Shown here: positions 8,065 through 16,348 of the stretch, piece by piece
Layout of the letters: each line of letters opens with the position of its first letter
How positions within the stretch are numbered: position 1 is the first letter of the stretch
NCBI GenBank assembly: GCA_934667095.1
Contig: CAKULE010000002.1
Coordinates: 1 to 64,000, forward strand
Source: an uncultured Oscillospiraceae bacterium
Lineage (GTDB): Bacteria; Bacillota; Clostridia; Oscillospirales; Oscillospiraceae
Length of the DNA: 64,000 nucleotides
Direction of reading: 5' to 3'
Notes under the pieces: generated by a model
What the model was told of the DNA's origin: nothing
The model's database searches: none
The model's input: the letters and a program-made list of their open reading frames with translations, nothing else
Made by a program: the position numbers and the translations under genes

Positions 8065-8865
8065 ATGTACGGAGCGATTTTGGGCGATATCGTGGGCAGC
8101 CCCTACGAGTTCGACTGCAACAACTATAAGGCGAAGGATTTTCCACTGTTCAGCCGCCATTCTGACTTCACCGACGATACGGTGATGACGCTGGCGGTGG
8201 CGAAGGCGCTGCTCAGCACCCGTGGGCAAGACAATGCCGCCATCAAAGCAGCGCTGGTGGGGGAGCTGCGGCGGCTGGGCCGCGCCTATCCTGGCCGGGA
8301 CTACGGCGCGCGGTTCGGCGGCTGGCTGTACGAGGACGACCTGCGGCCCTACCACAGCTATGGCAACGGCAGCGCCATGCGGGTGTCGTCTGCCGCATGG
8401 CTGGCGAAGGACATGGCGGAATCGCTGCATCTGGCGCGGCTCACCGCCAAGGTGACACACGACCACCCGGAGGGCATCAAGGGTGCACAGGCCACCGCCG
8501 CGGCCATCTTTCTCGCCCGCACAGGTCACGGAAAAGAGGAAATCAAGGCGTATGTGGAGCGCGAGTTTGGCTACGACCTCAGCTGCAGCTGCGACGAAAT
8601 TCGCCCCACCTACCATCATGTAGAGAGCTGCCAGAAAACCGTGCCGCAGGCTATTATTGCATTTCTGGAAAGCACAGATTTTGAAGACGCGCTACGCACG
8701 GCGGTGTCCCTCGGTGGCGACAGCGACACCCTCGCCGCCATCACCGGCAGCATCGCTGAGGCGTTCTACGGCGTGCCGGAGGAACTGCGGCAGGTGTGCC
8801 GCAAGCGCCTGCCGCCGGAGCTGACGGAGATTCTGCGGCAGTGGGAAGCAAGGTGTTGTGGATAA
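8065..8865 (+). CDS. ADP-ribosylglycohydrolase
   Basis: A 266-residue member of the DraG/ARH family, which removes ADP-ribose from proteins or other acceptors using two Mg ions. FTDDTVMTLAVA at about residues 36-47 and GGDSDTLAAITG near 225 are the two acidic metal-binding motifs, and the protein begins with the typical YGAILGDIVGSPYEF. The start at 8065 is preceded by GGGAGGTAAGG and lies four bases after the VWA stop. No ADP-ribosyltransferase is seen in the window, so the substrate is open. Confidence 0.9.
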   Translation: MYGAILGDIVGSPYEFDCNNYKAKDFPLFSRHSDFTDDTVMTLAVAKALLSTRGQDNAAIKAALVGELRRLGRAYPGRDYGARFGGWLYEDDLRPYHSYGNGSAMRVSSAAWLAKDMAESLHLARLTAKVTHDHPEGIKGAQATAAAIFLARTGHGKEEIKAYVEREFGYDLSCSCDEIRPTYHHVESCQKTVPQAIIAFLESTDFEDALRTAVSLGGDSDTLAAITGSIAEAFYGVPEELRQVCRKRLPPELTEILRQWEARCCG

Positions 8866-8981
8866 CCGGCAGCTTTTTCCTTTTGTATTGTACACGTGAA
8901 TATGCAGTGAATGAGGGGATATTGTTTGGTCGGCGGGTCCGAGGCTTTCTGCTTTGCCGGAAAGAACTCGCTGTTCGCTGC

Positions 8982-9587
8982 TTATTCGATGTTTTCCCTT
9001 GAGAGAAAATACCGGATATGGTCGTAGCAGTACAAGCTCTGCAGTATTTTCGCAAACTGCTCTGGCGGCAAGGGCGTTTCTTCGTGGAGCCACTGCATGC
9101 AAAGGCTGCTTAAGCCTTCTGAATGATATCGAAGGAAATAGGACTGAAACTGTTGAGAAGCGGGTGTGCCTTCATGAGCAAATTTCGGATACAGCACATC
9201 TGGTTGATGCATGAAGAACTCTGACAGGAGCCGCCGAACACCGTTGTGCTCCAACAGCAGAAAAAAATCACGATTTCGTTGCAATATTTTGAGAAATACA
9301 ACATAAGTATAGTTTTTTGTCAGAAGACCAGCCTCCGCTGCCTGCTCAATCTTGTAGCGGTAAAGCTCCATTATGCGGTTAAATATTTCCGTGAAGAACT
9401 CTTCTTTGTTATGATAGTGATTATAAAATACGGCTCTGGAATAATCGGCTTTCCTGCATATCTGCCCAATGGTGATATCCTCGTAGGCGCAGGTTTTAAG
9501 GAGTTTGAACAGCGCGGTATATAAGCATTCCTTTGTGCGCAGTACTTGAGCAGCCTCTCTGCCCAGTGGGATCATATTCTCAGCCAT
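8982..9587 (-). CDS. TetR/AcrR-family regulator
   Basis: This 201-residue protein has an N-terminal helix-turn-helix (ITIGQICRKADYSRAVFYNHYHNKEEFF, roughly residues 38-65) followed by a helical ligand-binding domain with no recognisable specificity. TetR proteins usually repress nearby promoters until a small molecule binds. It is the last gene downstream of the leftward catabolic/transport cluster (MFS, CoA-transferase, BKACE, GPH), so it is the obvious candidate for the operator at 15192-15250. That link is inferred from position only. Confidence 0.85.
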   Translation of the reverse strand: MAENMIPLGREAAQVLRTKECLYTALFKLLKTCAYEDITIGQICRKADYSRAVFYNHYHNKEEFFTEIFNRIMELYRYKIEQAAEAGLLTKNYTYVVFLKILQRNRDFFLLLEHNGVRRLLSEFFMHQPDVLYPKFAHEGTPASQQFQSYFLRYHSEGLSSLCMQWLHEETPLPPEQFAKILQSLYCYDHIRYFLSRENIE

Positions 9588-9645
9588 TGTTTCACCCTCT
9601 TCACTTCAGTATAACAGGGCTTTTAACAAAATTCAAGCTTTCACA

Positions 9646-9685
9646 GGAGAGACGCCTTGTGGAAAATACCACAAGGCGTCTCTCC
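9646..9685. repeat. 17-bp perfect inverted repeat (hairpin) between TetR and MFS genes
   Basis: GGAGAGACGCCTTGTGG and its exact complement are separated by six bases. There is no clear T tract on either side, so it may be a weak terminator after the MFS gene, an attenuator before the TetR gene, or an operator. Confidence 0.6.
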
Positions 9686-9706
9686 TATCTTACGATAAAC
9701 AATAGA

Positions 9707-11113
9707 TCATTTGTCTGCCTTTGGATCATGATTTGGGTAGAAGAAGCACAAAATCAACCCAATTGCCGCAGGGATTAGCACCAGCATACTGACCTTGGGG
9801 AAGGCCGCCGCAAAGTTTGGATAGCCCTCAGCCGTAATGCCGATAGAGGACAGCAACGGAACGTAAATTGCGGTCATGATAGGGCCGGTAAAGTCATTGA
9901 ACAGACGGAAAGTGCCTGAGGCAACCCCGCGTTCGGCGTCAGGTACATCGGCTAGACCACTGGCAGAGGGAAGCGGCGTATTGAAGCTGCCGGCAAGGCC
10001 CAAAACTGCACCGCCGATAAACAGCATGACTACGGGGTTCACGTCAACGAAAACGAAAATCAGGCAGGAAATGACATAGATAATCACATGGATAAAGCTC
10101 AGGCACTTCCAGTTCACTTTGGTCATCAGCTTACCCACACCGATGGCCCCGACTGTCATAAACACCATGGTCACAGTCGTCCAAGTACCGGACAGTTTGG
10201 AAGACATCTGAAGGCCGCCGATCACATAATAGGAGACCAGATACATGAATACTGTGACGATACCGTTGATCATCAGCGTGAATATTGCAGGGATGGTGAA
10301 AGTCTTGGATTTGAACAGCTCAAGACGCATAAAGGGCTCGCTTACCTTTTTTTCGATGAGAACGAACGCAATAATAAAGACGATGAATAGAATGATGCAG
10401 GTGATGGCTAGGGGAGACTGCCAACCCTTTTGCTGACCGATGGTGGGGAGGATCAACAGACTCGCCACCGCGATAAACAAAGTAATACAGCCACCTAGGT
10501 CGAACTTGCCATGCTTGACAGGAATGACAGGAATCTTCGGAATAACGATTAGGCAAATAATCAGGACGATCAAATTCAAAACTGCACCACCGTAATACAC
10601 CCACCGGAAACCGCCGCTGCTGCACAGGACTCCGGCGGCCATAGGGCCAACGATATTGCCGGCGGTAGAAATGGCTCCGAAAATGGTATATGCTTTCGCG
10701 GCCTCTCCTCCCTTAAAGAAACGGCCGCCAAAGGCGATACAAGAAGGAACCACGCATGCGACGGACAGACCTTGAATCAGGCGGGAAATCAGCACAATTG
10801 CAAAATTAGTGGCGGAACCAAGGCCCAGAACGCTGAGGATAAAAATGAATAGGCCTAGGGAGAATATCTTCTTGATGCCGACCAAATCACCCAAGCGCCC
10901 CATTAAGGGTGCCAGAACCGCTGCGCCCAAAGTATAAGCGGCGCTCATCCATGTAACATAGGAGCTATTGATTCCAAGGGCAGCGGTCAAGAAGGGGAAT
11001 GCTGTTGTGTTGGCGCCCAAGACAAACATCATGAACAGCCAACCTAGGTTCATCATGAGGAATACAAACCAAGGACGAGCTATCGTTGTCGTATTCAGTT
11101 TTTCTTCAGACAT
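9707..11113 (-). CDS. MFS transporter (DHA2-like)
   Basis: A 468-residue integral membrane protein with about 12-14 hydrophobic segments. LMGRLGDLVGIKKIF near residue 75 is the MFS motif between TM2 and TM3, and VGPMAAGVLCSSGGFRWVYY matches the motif C region of proton-driven exporters. It lies 25 bases after the CoA-transferase gene and is probably co-transcribed with it. Position suggests export of a product or import of a substrate of the cluster, but drug-efflux relatives share these motifs, so the substrate is open. Confidence 0.85.
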   Translation of the reverse strand: MSEEKLNTTTIARPWFVFLMMNLGWLFMMFVLGANTTAFPFLTAALGINSSYVTWMSAAYTLGAAVLAPLMGRLGDLVGIKKIFSLGLFIFILSVLGLGSATNFAIVLISRLIQGLSVACVVPSCIAFGGRFFKGGEAAKAYTIFGAISTAGNIVGPMAAGVLCSSGGFRWVYYGGAVLNLIVLIICLIVIPKIPVIPVKHGKFDLGGCITLFIAVASLLILPTIGQQKGWQSPLAITCIILFIVFIIAFVLIEKKVSEPFMRLELFKSKTFTIPAIFTLMINGIVTVFMYLVSYYVIGGLQMSSKLSGTWTTVTMVFMTVGAIGVGKLMTKVNWKCLSFIHVIIYVISCLIFVFVDVNPVVMLFIGGAVLGLAGSFNTPLPSASGLADVPDAERGVASGTFRLFNDFTGPIMTAIYVPLLSSIGITAEGYPNFAAAFPKVSMLVLIPAAIGLILCFFYPNHDPKADK

Positions 11114-11138
11114 TGTTGCCGCTCCTTTTCTCAGTAAT

Positions 11139-12368
11139 TTATACTCCCGTTTTATGAATGCTGCTTCCGTAGCGAACTACGCCTTTTTCTTTGAGCGTCT
11201 CAATCTGCTCTTTCGTGTAGCCTATCTCTTCCAGCAGGTCCTCGTTGTCCATGCCGAAGATAGGCGTTCCACGCCAGATTTTTGACGGATTCTTTTGGAA
11301 GCAGGGGGTGGGCCGCACGCCCTTCATGTTTTCTCCTAGGCAGGGATCGTACCACTCAATAAAGGTATTTCGTGCCTTGTAGTGAGGATCCTCCAACATA
11401 TCCTGATAGGTCATGACCTTGCAGCACAGAGCGCCAAGTCTCAGTGCGGTGGATTCCACATCCTCCGCTGTATGCTCTTCACAATAGAGCTTCATGCGCC
11501 GCTCCAGCTCCAGTCCGACCTCTGGCTTTGTGCTAAAGGGGGCCCCGGGGCCGGGATCCTCGTCCTCCATTCCGACCATCTGCTGAGTGGCATAACCGGT
11601 TTTTCCGACCTGCCCGGACATCCAGAAAACATACTTACCATCCATACAGCGGTAAACCCCTTCGCCCCAGGCACGCTCTGTGCGGTTGCCCACGCGTTTG
11701 GGCTCAATTCCGCGATTCAACCCAATTGCGACAGCATCGGCGGAGACACGAAGCATGCTTTCGTACATGCACACGTCAACACTCTCGCCCTGACCAGTCT
11801 GCTCAGTGCGGCGAAGTGCTGCCAACGCTGCCACAGCACCGTGCAATGAACTCATATAATCTGCGGTATACAGACGTGCCACCATGGGCATATCGGGCAA
11901 ACCGTTCAGATTCATGTAGCCTGAATATGCCTGAGCGATGGCGTCCAGACAAGGGCGATTGACATAACTCTCATCACCGCTTTGCCCATAGCCGGCTACA
12001 TGGACAATGACCATCTTGGGATTATGGCTCCATATCCACTCATCAGTGATTCCCATTCGGCCTATGCTTCCAGCCTTTGCGTTCTCAACAAAAATATCGT
12101 TTTCCTTAATGAGCTTGGCCAGAATATCTATGCCCTCTGGCTGACGCAAATCCAGCGCCATACTCAACTGATTTCGATGCTCAGAGGAGAACCACTCTGT
12201 TACCGTGGTGCGCAGTCCATCAGGGAAATCAGCCCGCTCAATACTGGTCACAGCCGCGCCCATTTCGGCAAACAAGCCGCACATGTAAGGACCTGCAATG
12301 AAGTTTGCTGAAGATAGGACACGCACACCCTGCAGCACACCAAACACGGGTATTTCTTTTTGTTTCAT
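11139..12368 (-). CDS. CaiB-like type III CoA-transferase
   Basis: A 409-residue family III CoA-transferase (CaiB/BaiF). The N-terminal FGVLQGVRVLSSANFIAGP, the middle HNPKMVIVHVAGYGQSG and TADYMSSLHGAVAALAAL, and the C-terminal NPSKIWRGTPIFGMD with EEIGYTKEQIETL all resemble E. coli CaiB, the L-carnitine/gamma-butyrobetaine CoA-transferase, as I remember its sequence. The aspartate of the TADY region is the expected site of the acyl anhydride. It sits between BKACE and MFS genes on the same strand. I infer that it moves CoA between the BKACE product (for example betainyl-CoA) and another acid. The donor and acceptor are unproven. Confidence 0.85.
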   Translation of the reverse strand: MKQKEIPVFGVLQGVRVLSSANFIAGPYMCGLFAEMGAAVTSIERADFPDGLRTTVTEWFSSEHRNQLSMALDLRQPEGIDILAKLIKENDIFVENAKAGSIGRMGITDEWIWSHNPKMVIVHVAGYGQSGDESYVNRPCLDAIAQAYSGYMNLNGLPDMPMVARLYTADYMSSLHGAVAALAALRRTEQTGQGESVDVCMYESMLRVSADAVAIGLNRGIEPKRVGNRTERAWGEGVYRCMDGKYVFWMSGQVGKTGYATQQMVGMEDEDPGPGAPFSTKPEVGLELERRMKLYCEEHTAEDVESTALRLGALCCKVMTYQDMLEDPHYKARNTFIEWYDPCLGENMKGVRPTPCFQKNPSKIWRGTPIFGMDNEDLLEEIGYTKEQIETLKEKGVVRYGSSIHKTGV

Positions 12369-12397
12369 ACTATAACCTCACCCAGTTGGGTTTATCG

Positions 12398-12431
12398 CGG
12401 GAGAGAACTCCCAATTGGAAGTTCTCTCCCG
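12398..12431. repeat. Hairpin between BKACE and CoA-transferase genes
   Basis: CGGGAGAGAACT and its exact complement are separated by ten bases in the 83-base gap. No T tract follows on the minus strand, so mRNA processing, stability or partial termination is more likely than a full terminator. Confidence 0.55.
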
Positions 12432-12451
12432 GCCTATTTTGGAAATATTGC

Positions 12452-13480
12452 TTACAGCGCCCCGCGGGACTTCATGTTCTCGTAGCTGTTGTCAGAGACC
12501 ATTTCATCCAGCGTGTGGACCTCGCCGCCATAGGTTCTTCCGTCGAACGTATACGCGCGGGGAGCACCCAAGCCCATCATCTCACGGGCCTGCGCGGGAG
12601 TTGCCAGCGGACGACCGATATCATTGGCCATACGGACGATACGCTCCACCAACTGCGCGTTGCTCTCGGCCAACTTGCCCTTGGCGTAATACACATTGTC
12701 CTCCATGCCGGTGCGGACATGATGACCCATAACCAGTGCGGCGGCGGCCAGCGGAGTTTGTCCAGAGCCGACGCCCAGAATACTCAGCAGAGAGTTTTCA
12801 GGCAGCATATGCTCGGCATACTGGATGGACTCGATTACAGGTGCGACGCCGGTGCCGCCGGTGATCATCTGCACCCAGTAGGGACCTCTGATTTTGTCAT
12901 TTTTGATCATCTGGTTCAGAAGCTTGATATCACCCAGATCGAACAGCTCAATTTCTGGCTTACAGCCGTATTCATCCAGCAGCTTCAGGTTTTCAACCGC
13001 ATCGGGCCAAGTCTGTGCGAACACAAAATCAGCATCGTAAGTCAGCCGGCAAATGTCCAGACTTGCCACCTCGGGACGGGCGGGGGCGGATACCTGCCAC
13101 AGCGGGGCGGCGGGCTGATCCTTGAAGAACATACGGGCACCGACAAATGTGTTGTTGACAATGATGTCTGGACATTTCTCTCTTATGCGCGCGTTGATCT
13201 CCATGTAGGTGTTTGGGTCCATACTCATCTTTGTATTGTCGTTCACATCTCTGGTGTGGATGTGAACCAGAACCGCGCCGGCATTATAGGCATCGACCAC
13301 TTGCTGTACCTGCTCGTCAATTGTTTCGGGCAGGTTGGGATTGGCCTTCTTGGTGTGCATACCTCCGGTGATAGCACAGGAAAGGATTGCAGGCGGGAAA
13401 TCATACAAGCCGTGCTTGTACATCATTTCCGCACGATGTACGGCGTTTCTTACTTCGCCCAAATACCATTCTTTACCCAT
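12452..13480 (-). CDS. BKACE family beta-keto acid cleavage enzyme (DUF849)
   Basis: The start at 13480 has GAGGAGG upstream and gives 342 residues. BKACE enzymes are zinc-dependent and cleave a 3-keto acid with acetyl-CoA to give acetoacetate and a new acyl-CoA. The zinc-binding HIH is at residues 73-75 in LVHIHTRD, and HHVRTGMEDN at 253-262 carries the Arg-x-x-x-Glu-Asp catalytic/zinc set of the lysine-fermentation enzyme Kce. Kce itself seems unlikely because no other lysine-fermentation gene is present. With the carnitine-dehydrogenase-like gene at 15376 and a CaiB-like transferase downstream, 3-dehydrocarnitine or a similar 3-keto acid is the best guess. Confidence 0.9.
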   Translation of the reverse strand: MGKEWYLGEVRNAVHRAEMMYKHGLYDFPPAILSCAITGGMHTKKANPNLPETIDEQVQQVVDAYNAGAVLVHIHTRDVNDNTKMSMDPNTYMEINARIREKCPDIIVNNTFVGARMFFKDQPAAPLWQVSAPARPEVASLDICRLTYDADFVFAQTWPDAVENLKLLDEYGCKPEIELFDLGDIKLLNQMIKNDKIRGPYWVQMITGGTGVAPVIESIQYAEHMLPENSLLSILGVGSGQTPLAAAALVMGHHVRTGMEDNVYYAKGKLAESNAQLVERIVRMANDIGRPLATPAQAREMMGLGAPRAYTFDGRTYGGEVHTLDEMVSDNSYENMKSRGAL

Positions 13481-13546
13481 AGTGATCCTCCTCGTTTGTT
13501 TTTTTAGCTGTGCCGGTAGGTGCGTAAATCCCACTTGGTATGGTCA

Positions 13547-13575
13547 ATTATAAAAAGCGGACATCAGATTGTAAA
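13547..13575 (-). promoter_or_regulatory. Promoter of BKACE gene
   Basis: On the minus strand TTTACA and TATAAT are 17 bases apart, about 65 bases before the BKACE start. It gives BKACE, CoA-transferase and MFS genes their own start point, separate from the GPH gene. Confidence 0.7.
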
Positions 13576-13605
13576 TATGCCCAAACGATGTTTGACATCT
13601 TTTGA

Positions 13606-13627
13606 ATTGTGCACACTTTTGCACAAT
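13606..13627. promoter_or_regulatory. Inverted repeat upstream of BKACE promoter
   Basis: ATTGTGCA and its exact complement TGCACAAT are six bases apart, about 30 bases upstream of the -35 box. This is a possible regulator site. It could instead belong to the 3' end of the GPH transcript, which stops at 13641. Confidence 0.45.
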
Positions 13628-13640
13628 CCAGCGGATGCGC

Positions 13641-15083
13641 TTATGCCTTCTCCGTCTGATTCGCGACAGCCGCGCGGCGATTGGCCAACTCAGCACGGAT
13701 TTGAGGCTGCTTTTTGTCCAGATCCCACAGCAGCATCCACAGGAAAAATGCGGCAAGGAAAATCAGCGGCATCAATACCGCGCAATTAAAAATGCCCTTT
13801 TGCATCACTGCATCAGTGGCGGCGGTGGTTTTGTCAAAACCGATGGTCTTCAGAGCAAAGCCGATCATTGCGCTGGCCAGACCGGGGCCAGCTTTGGATG
13901 CCATCAAATAGCCGGACATGATAATACCGTCATTGCGAACGCCAAACTTCCACTCAGAGTATTCAATGCAGTCCATCATGCCAGGAGCTTGGCAGGTGGT
14001 ATAGGCTGCGATCCCGCCATTAAAGAGAAACAGGCCCAGAGTATAAACGAACACATGGGCATCCATGCCCACGATCAAGCGCAGAGTCATACCAGCTGCA
14101 GCAACGCCGATGCCGACCAAGCCCATTTTGCGCTTACCCCATTTTACCGTGTAGCGAGGGACGATCAGCATAACGATCATTGGTATGCCGAAATTTGCTA
14201 CCATTGTAATTGCAGTGAGGATGTCACCGGCTTTCAACACATAGTTGGTATAGTACAGGGTGATGGTTGTGTTGATACCAGAAATGAAATAATTAAACAG
14301 AGCGCAGACTGTAATGAGATACCAATATTTGTTCTTGAACAGCATCCGCAGCGAATCAGAAACCTTTGGATTTTCAACTCCGCCCGATAGTTTGGCTACC
14401 GGGAATTTACGCTCCTTTACCGTAATGCCCACGGTGGTGAAGAGGGCACAGCAAATAACCATAATGATACAGATGCTGATAGTATAAGGCGTGCCGGAGT
14501 CAGCGCCATACACAGACGCAAAAGCGTGAATCATAATGGGAACGGCAATCGACGCAACCAGCGCGAACATATAGGAATAAATCAGGCAGTTGCGGTTAAT
14601 AAAAACTCGCTCAGAACCACTGTTGGTGAGGTGGGTCATCATGCCCTTGTAAGGGATGCCGACAGCCGTCACAGCCATGTTCTCCATGATGTAGAACACC
14701 CACATCCAAATAATTTTACCAGTCATACTTAGGCTGGCGGGCATAGCGAATAAGAACACAATAGAGAGTCCGATGGTCCAACTGCCAAAAATAACATAAG
14801 GGCGGTAAGTACCAAAACGTGTGTCAGTCCGGTCTGCAATCAGGCCCATGACTGGATCGTTCAGTGCATCAAAAATTCTGGCAACAAGAGTCATGGTACC
14901 GGCGATTGCTGGGTCAATCCCCATAATTGTGGTCGCGTAGAACAGAAAGTACATGGACATAAACAGGCTGACCGCTGACTGAACACCGTCTCCCAATGGG
15001 TAAACAAATCGTTCATAGCGGGCCACGGGCACATCCGGACCTACGACTCCGCGCCCGTAGCTGACTTTTTTTCCTGTTTCCAT
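13641..15083 (-). CDS. GPH-family sodium/cation symporter (MelB-like)
   Basis: A 480-residue, roughly 12-TM transporter of the glycoside-pentoside-hexuronide:cation symporter family. The N-terminal YPLGDGVQSAVSLFMSMYFLFY, then DALNDPVMGLIADRTDTRFGTYRPYV near residue 95, which contains the family's cation-binding aspartates and the RxG loop, are diagnostic. It is the first gene leftward from the divergent promoter at 15168-15196, facing the dehydrogenase gene. Known family members carry sugars, but the gene set here suggests an organic acid or betaine-type substrate; that part is inference. Confidence 0.85.
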   Translation of the reverse strand: METGKKVSYGRGVVGPDVPVARYERFVYPLGDGVQSAVSLFMSMYFLFYATTIMGIDPAIAGTMTLVARIFDALNDPVMGLIADRTDTRFGTYRPYVIFGSWTIGLSIVFLFAMPASLSMTGKIIWMWVFYIMENMAVTAVGIPYKGMMTHLTNSGSERVFINRNCLIYSYMFALVASIAVPIMIHAFASVYGADSGTPYTISICIIMVICCALFTTVGITVKERKFPVAKLSGGVENPKVSDSLRMLFKNKYWYLITVCALFNYFISGINTTITLYYTNYVLKAGDILTAITMVANFGIPMIVMLIVPRYTVKWGKRKMGLVGIGVAAAGMTLRLIVGMDAHVFVYTLGLFLFNGGIAAYTTCQAPGMMDCIEYSEWKFGVRNDGIIMSGYLMASKAGPGLASAMIGFALKTIGFDKTTAATDAVMQKGIFNCAVLMPLIFLAAFFLWMLLWDLDKKQPQIRAELANRRAAVANQTEKA

Positions 15084-15167
15084 TTGACACCCTCCCTTTC
15101 TTTATTTTGTATAAATCCTTGGGTTCATATAGCGCCGCTATCGTCATTCTGCCCATACCCTATGTGT

Positions 15168-15196
15168 ATTATTAGATGGATAACTCATAAAGTCAA
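15168..15196 (-). promoter_or_regulatory. Leftward promoter (GPH transporter operon)
   Basis: Minus strand: TTGACT (15191-15196), 17 bases, AATAAT (15168-15173). The -35 box overlaps the left end of the inverted repeat that starts at 15192. Confidence 0.75.
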
Positions 15197-15250
15197 CAAA
15201 CAGGAAGTATTGTGGACAAACTTTGTATTTTGTCCACTTTTCCTGTTGAC
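15192..15250. promoter_or_regulatory. Large inverted repeat / candidate operator between divergent promoters
   Basis: Three blocks repeat in mirror order around a centre near 15225: GTCAAC (15192) with GTTGAC (to 15250), CAGGAA with TTCCTG, and GTGGACAAA (15212-15220) with TTTGTCCAC (15229-15237). The inner arms are eight bases apart. The outermost blocks contain the -35 boxes of both divergent promoters, so a protein bound here would control both transcripts. The TetR protein at 8982-9587 is the nearest candidate. Confidence 0.8.
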
Positions 15251-15273
15251 AAATTTCGAAATATGTACATTAT
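15246..15273 (+). promoter_or_regulatory. Rightward promoter (dehydrogenase gene)
   Basis: TTGACA (15246-15251) is followed after 16 bases by CATTAT. The -35 lies at the right end of the inverted repeat. The -10 is weak, so this is less certain than the leftward promoter. Confidence 0.55.
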
Positions 15274-15375
15274 TGCCTGTGGACCTTGACACCTGGGAGA
15301 ACCAAGACGAAAATGATGAAGCAGGGATGCGTAAGCCTGTTGGTATAAAAAACAGAAATTCAAGGAGGTACACCC

Positions 15376-16284
15376 ATGGAAAAGAGAAGACTCGCATTTG
15401 TTGGCTGCGGATTGATCGGCGTCGGACTTGCGGCAAATTCTCTGCTGACTGGTCATCCCACCTCGTTGTATGACACCTGTGATCCTCAGATCATTCGCAA
15501 GCGGATTAGTGATATTTTTGATTTGTTTGTGGAACACGGGGCCTACACTCGTGAGCAGACAGATGCCGCTGCGGCGTTGGCTCTTTATACCGACGACCTA
15601 TCCGAAGCTGTGCGGGGTGCCTGCTTCGTTCAGGAGTCTGCTCCTGAACGCTTGGAACTGAAACGCTCCATTTACCGCATGATTCAGGAAGTTTGCGGAC
15701 CTGAAACGGTGATCGGCAGTTCCGCATCTCAAATTCTGCCCTCTGATTTGCAGGAGGGCGCTTTGTATCCCGATCGAATTCTCAGCGGCCATCCCTTTAA
15801 CCCATCCCATCTTCTCCCTGCCGTGGAGTTGGTCGCAGGCAAACAAACCAGCCCGGAAGCGCTGGCATTTGCCAAGGAGATCTACACCGAGATGGACAAG
15901 GTGCCCTGTGTCTGCCTGAAGGAACAGCCGGGCTATTTGGTGCAGGGAATCAATGGGAAGATTTTGCTTATGGCCATAGACCTTGTTGCACAGGGGGTTG
16001 CCACTGCGGAAGATGTGGATAAGGCGCTCATGTATGGGCCGGGAATGCGGATTCCGCTGTGTGGTCAGTTGCTGACTATTGGTCTGGGCTGTCAGGGCGG
16101 CTGGCGTGAAATGGCGCAGAAGTACTGCGCGACTGAGCCGCCCAAGGAATACTTGCTGGTGGCTGATCAGGTGGATGTTGAACTGGCTAACCGCCCAGAG
16201 GCTCTGGGCAATACCTTGGAAAGCGTCTTGCGTTGGCGGGATGAATCCCTCATTGACTTGCAGCGGATTCAGAAGCGTATGTGA
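15376..16284 (+). CDS. 3-hydroxyacyl-CoA dehydrogenase family protein, L-carnitine dehydrogenase-like
   Basis: A 302-residue NAD-dependent dehydrogenase. AFVGCGLIGVGLA (residues 8-20) is the dinucleotide-binding GxGxxG; FVQESAPERLELK near residue 85 and LSGHPFNPSHLLPAVELV near 140 give the conserved Glu and catalytic His. Helical C-terminal domain follows. ESAPERLxLK and GHPFNPxxLLPxVE are shared with bacterial L-carnitine dehydrogenases as well as 3-hydroxybutyryl-CoA dehydrogenases. An AAGGAGG site precedes the ATG. The divergent BKACE gene needs a 3-keto acid, which this enzyme could make from a 3-hydroxy acid such as carnitine. Substrate is inferred. Confidence 0.85.
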   Translation: MEKRRLAFVGCGLIGVGLAANSLLTGHPTSLYDTCDPQIIRKRISDIFDLFVEHGAYTREQTDAAAALALYTDDLSEAVRGACFVQESAPERLELKRSIYRMIQEVCGPETVIGSSASQILPSDLQEGALYPDRILSGHPFNPSHLLPAVELVAGKQTSPEALAFAKEIYTEMDKVPCVCLKEQPGYLVQGINGKILLMAIDLVAQGVATAEDVDKALMYGPGMRIPLCGQLLTIGLGCQGGWREMAQKYCATEPPKEYLLVADQVDVELANRPEALGNTLESVLRWRDESLIDLQRIQKRM

Positions 16285-16348
16285 GCCATTCCTTCGATTT
16301 CAGGAAGTACAAATGTAAGCGTCAATCCTAACAGCGTATAAAACACGA

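Noticed and set aside
12452..13480. Lysine fermentation 3-keto-5-aminohexanoate cleavage enzyme (Kce)
   Set aside because: Active-site residues fit BKACE in general, but none of the other lysine-fermentation genes (aminomutases, kdd, kal) is present; the neighbours fit a carnitine-like substrate better.
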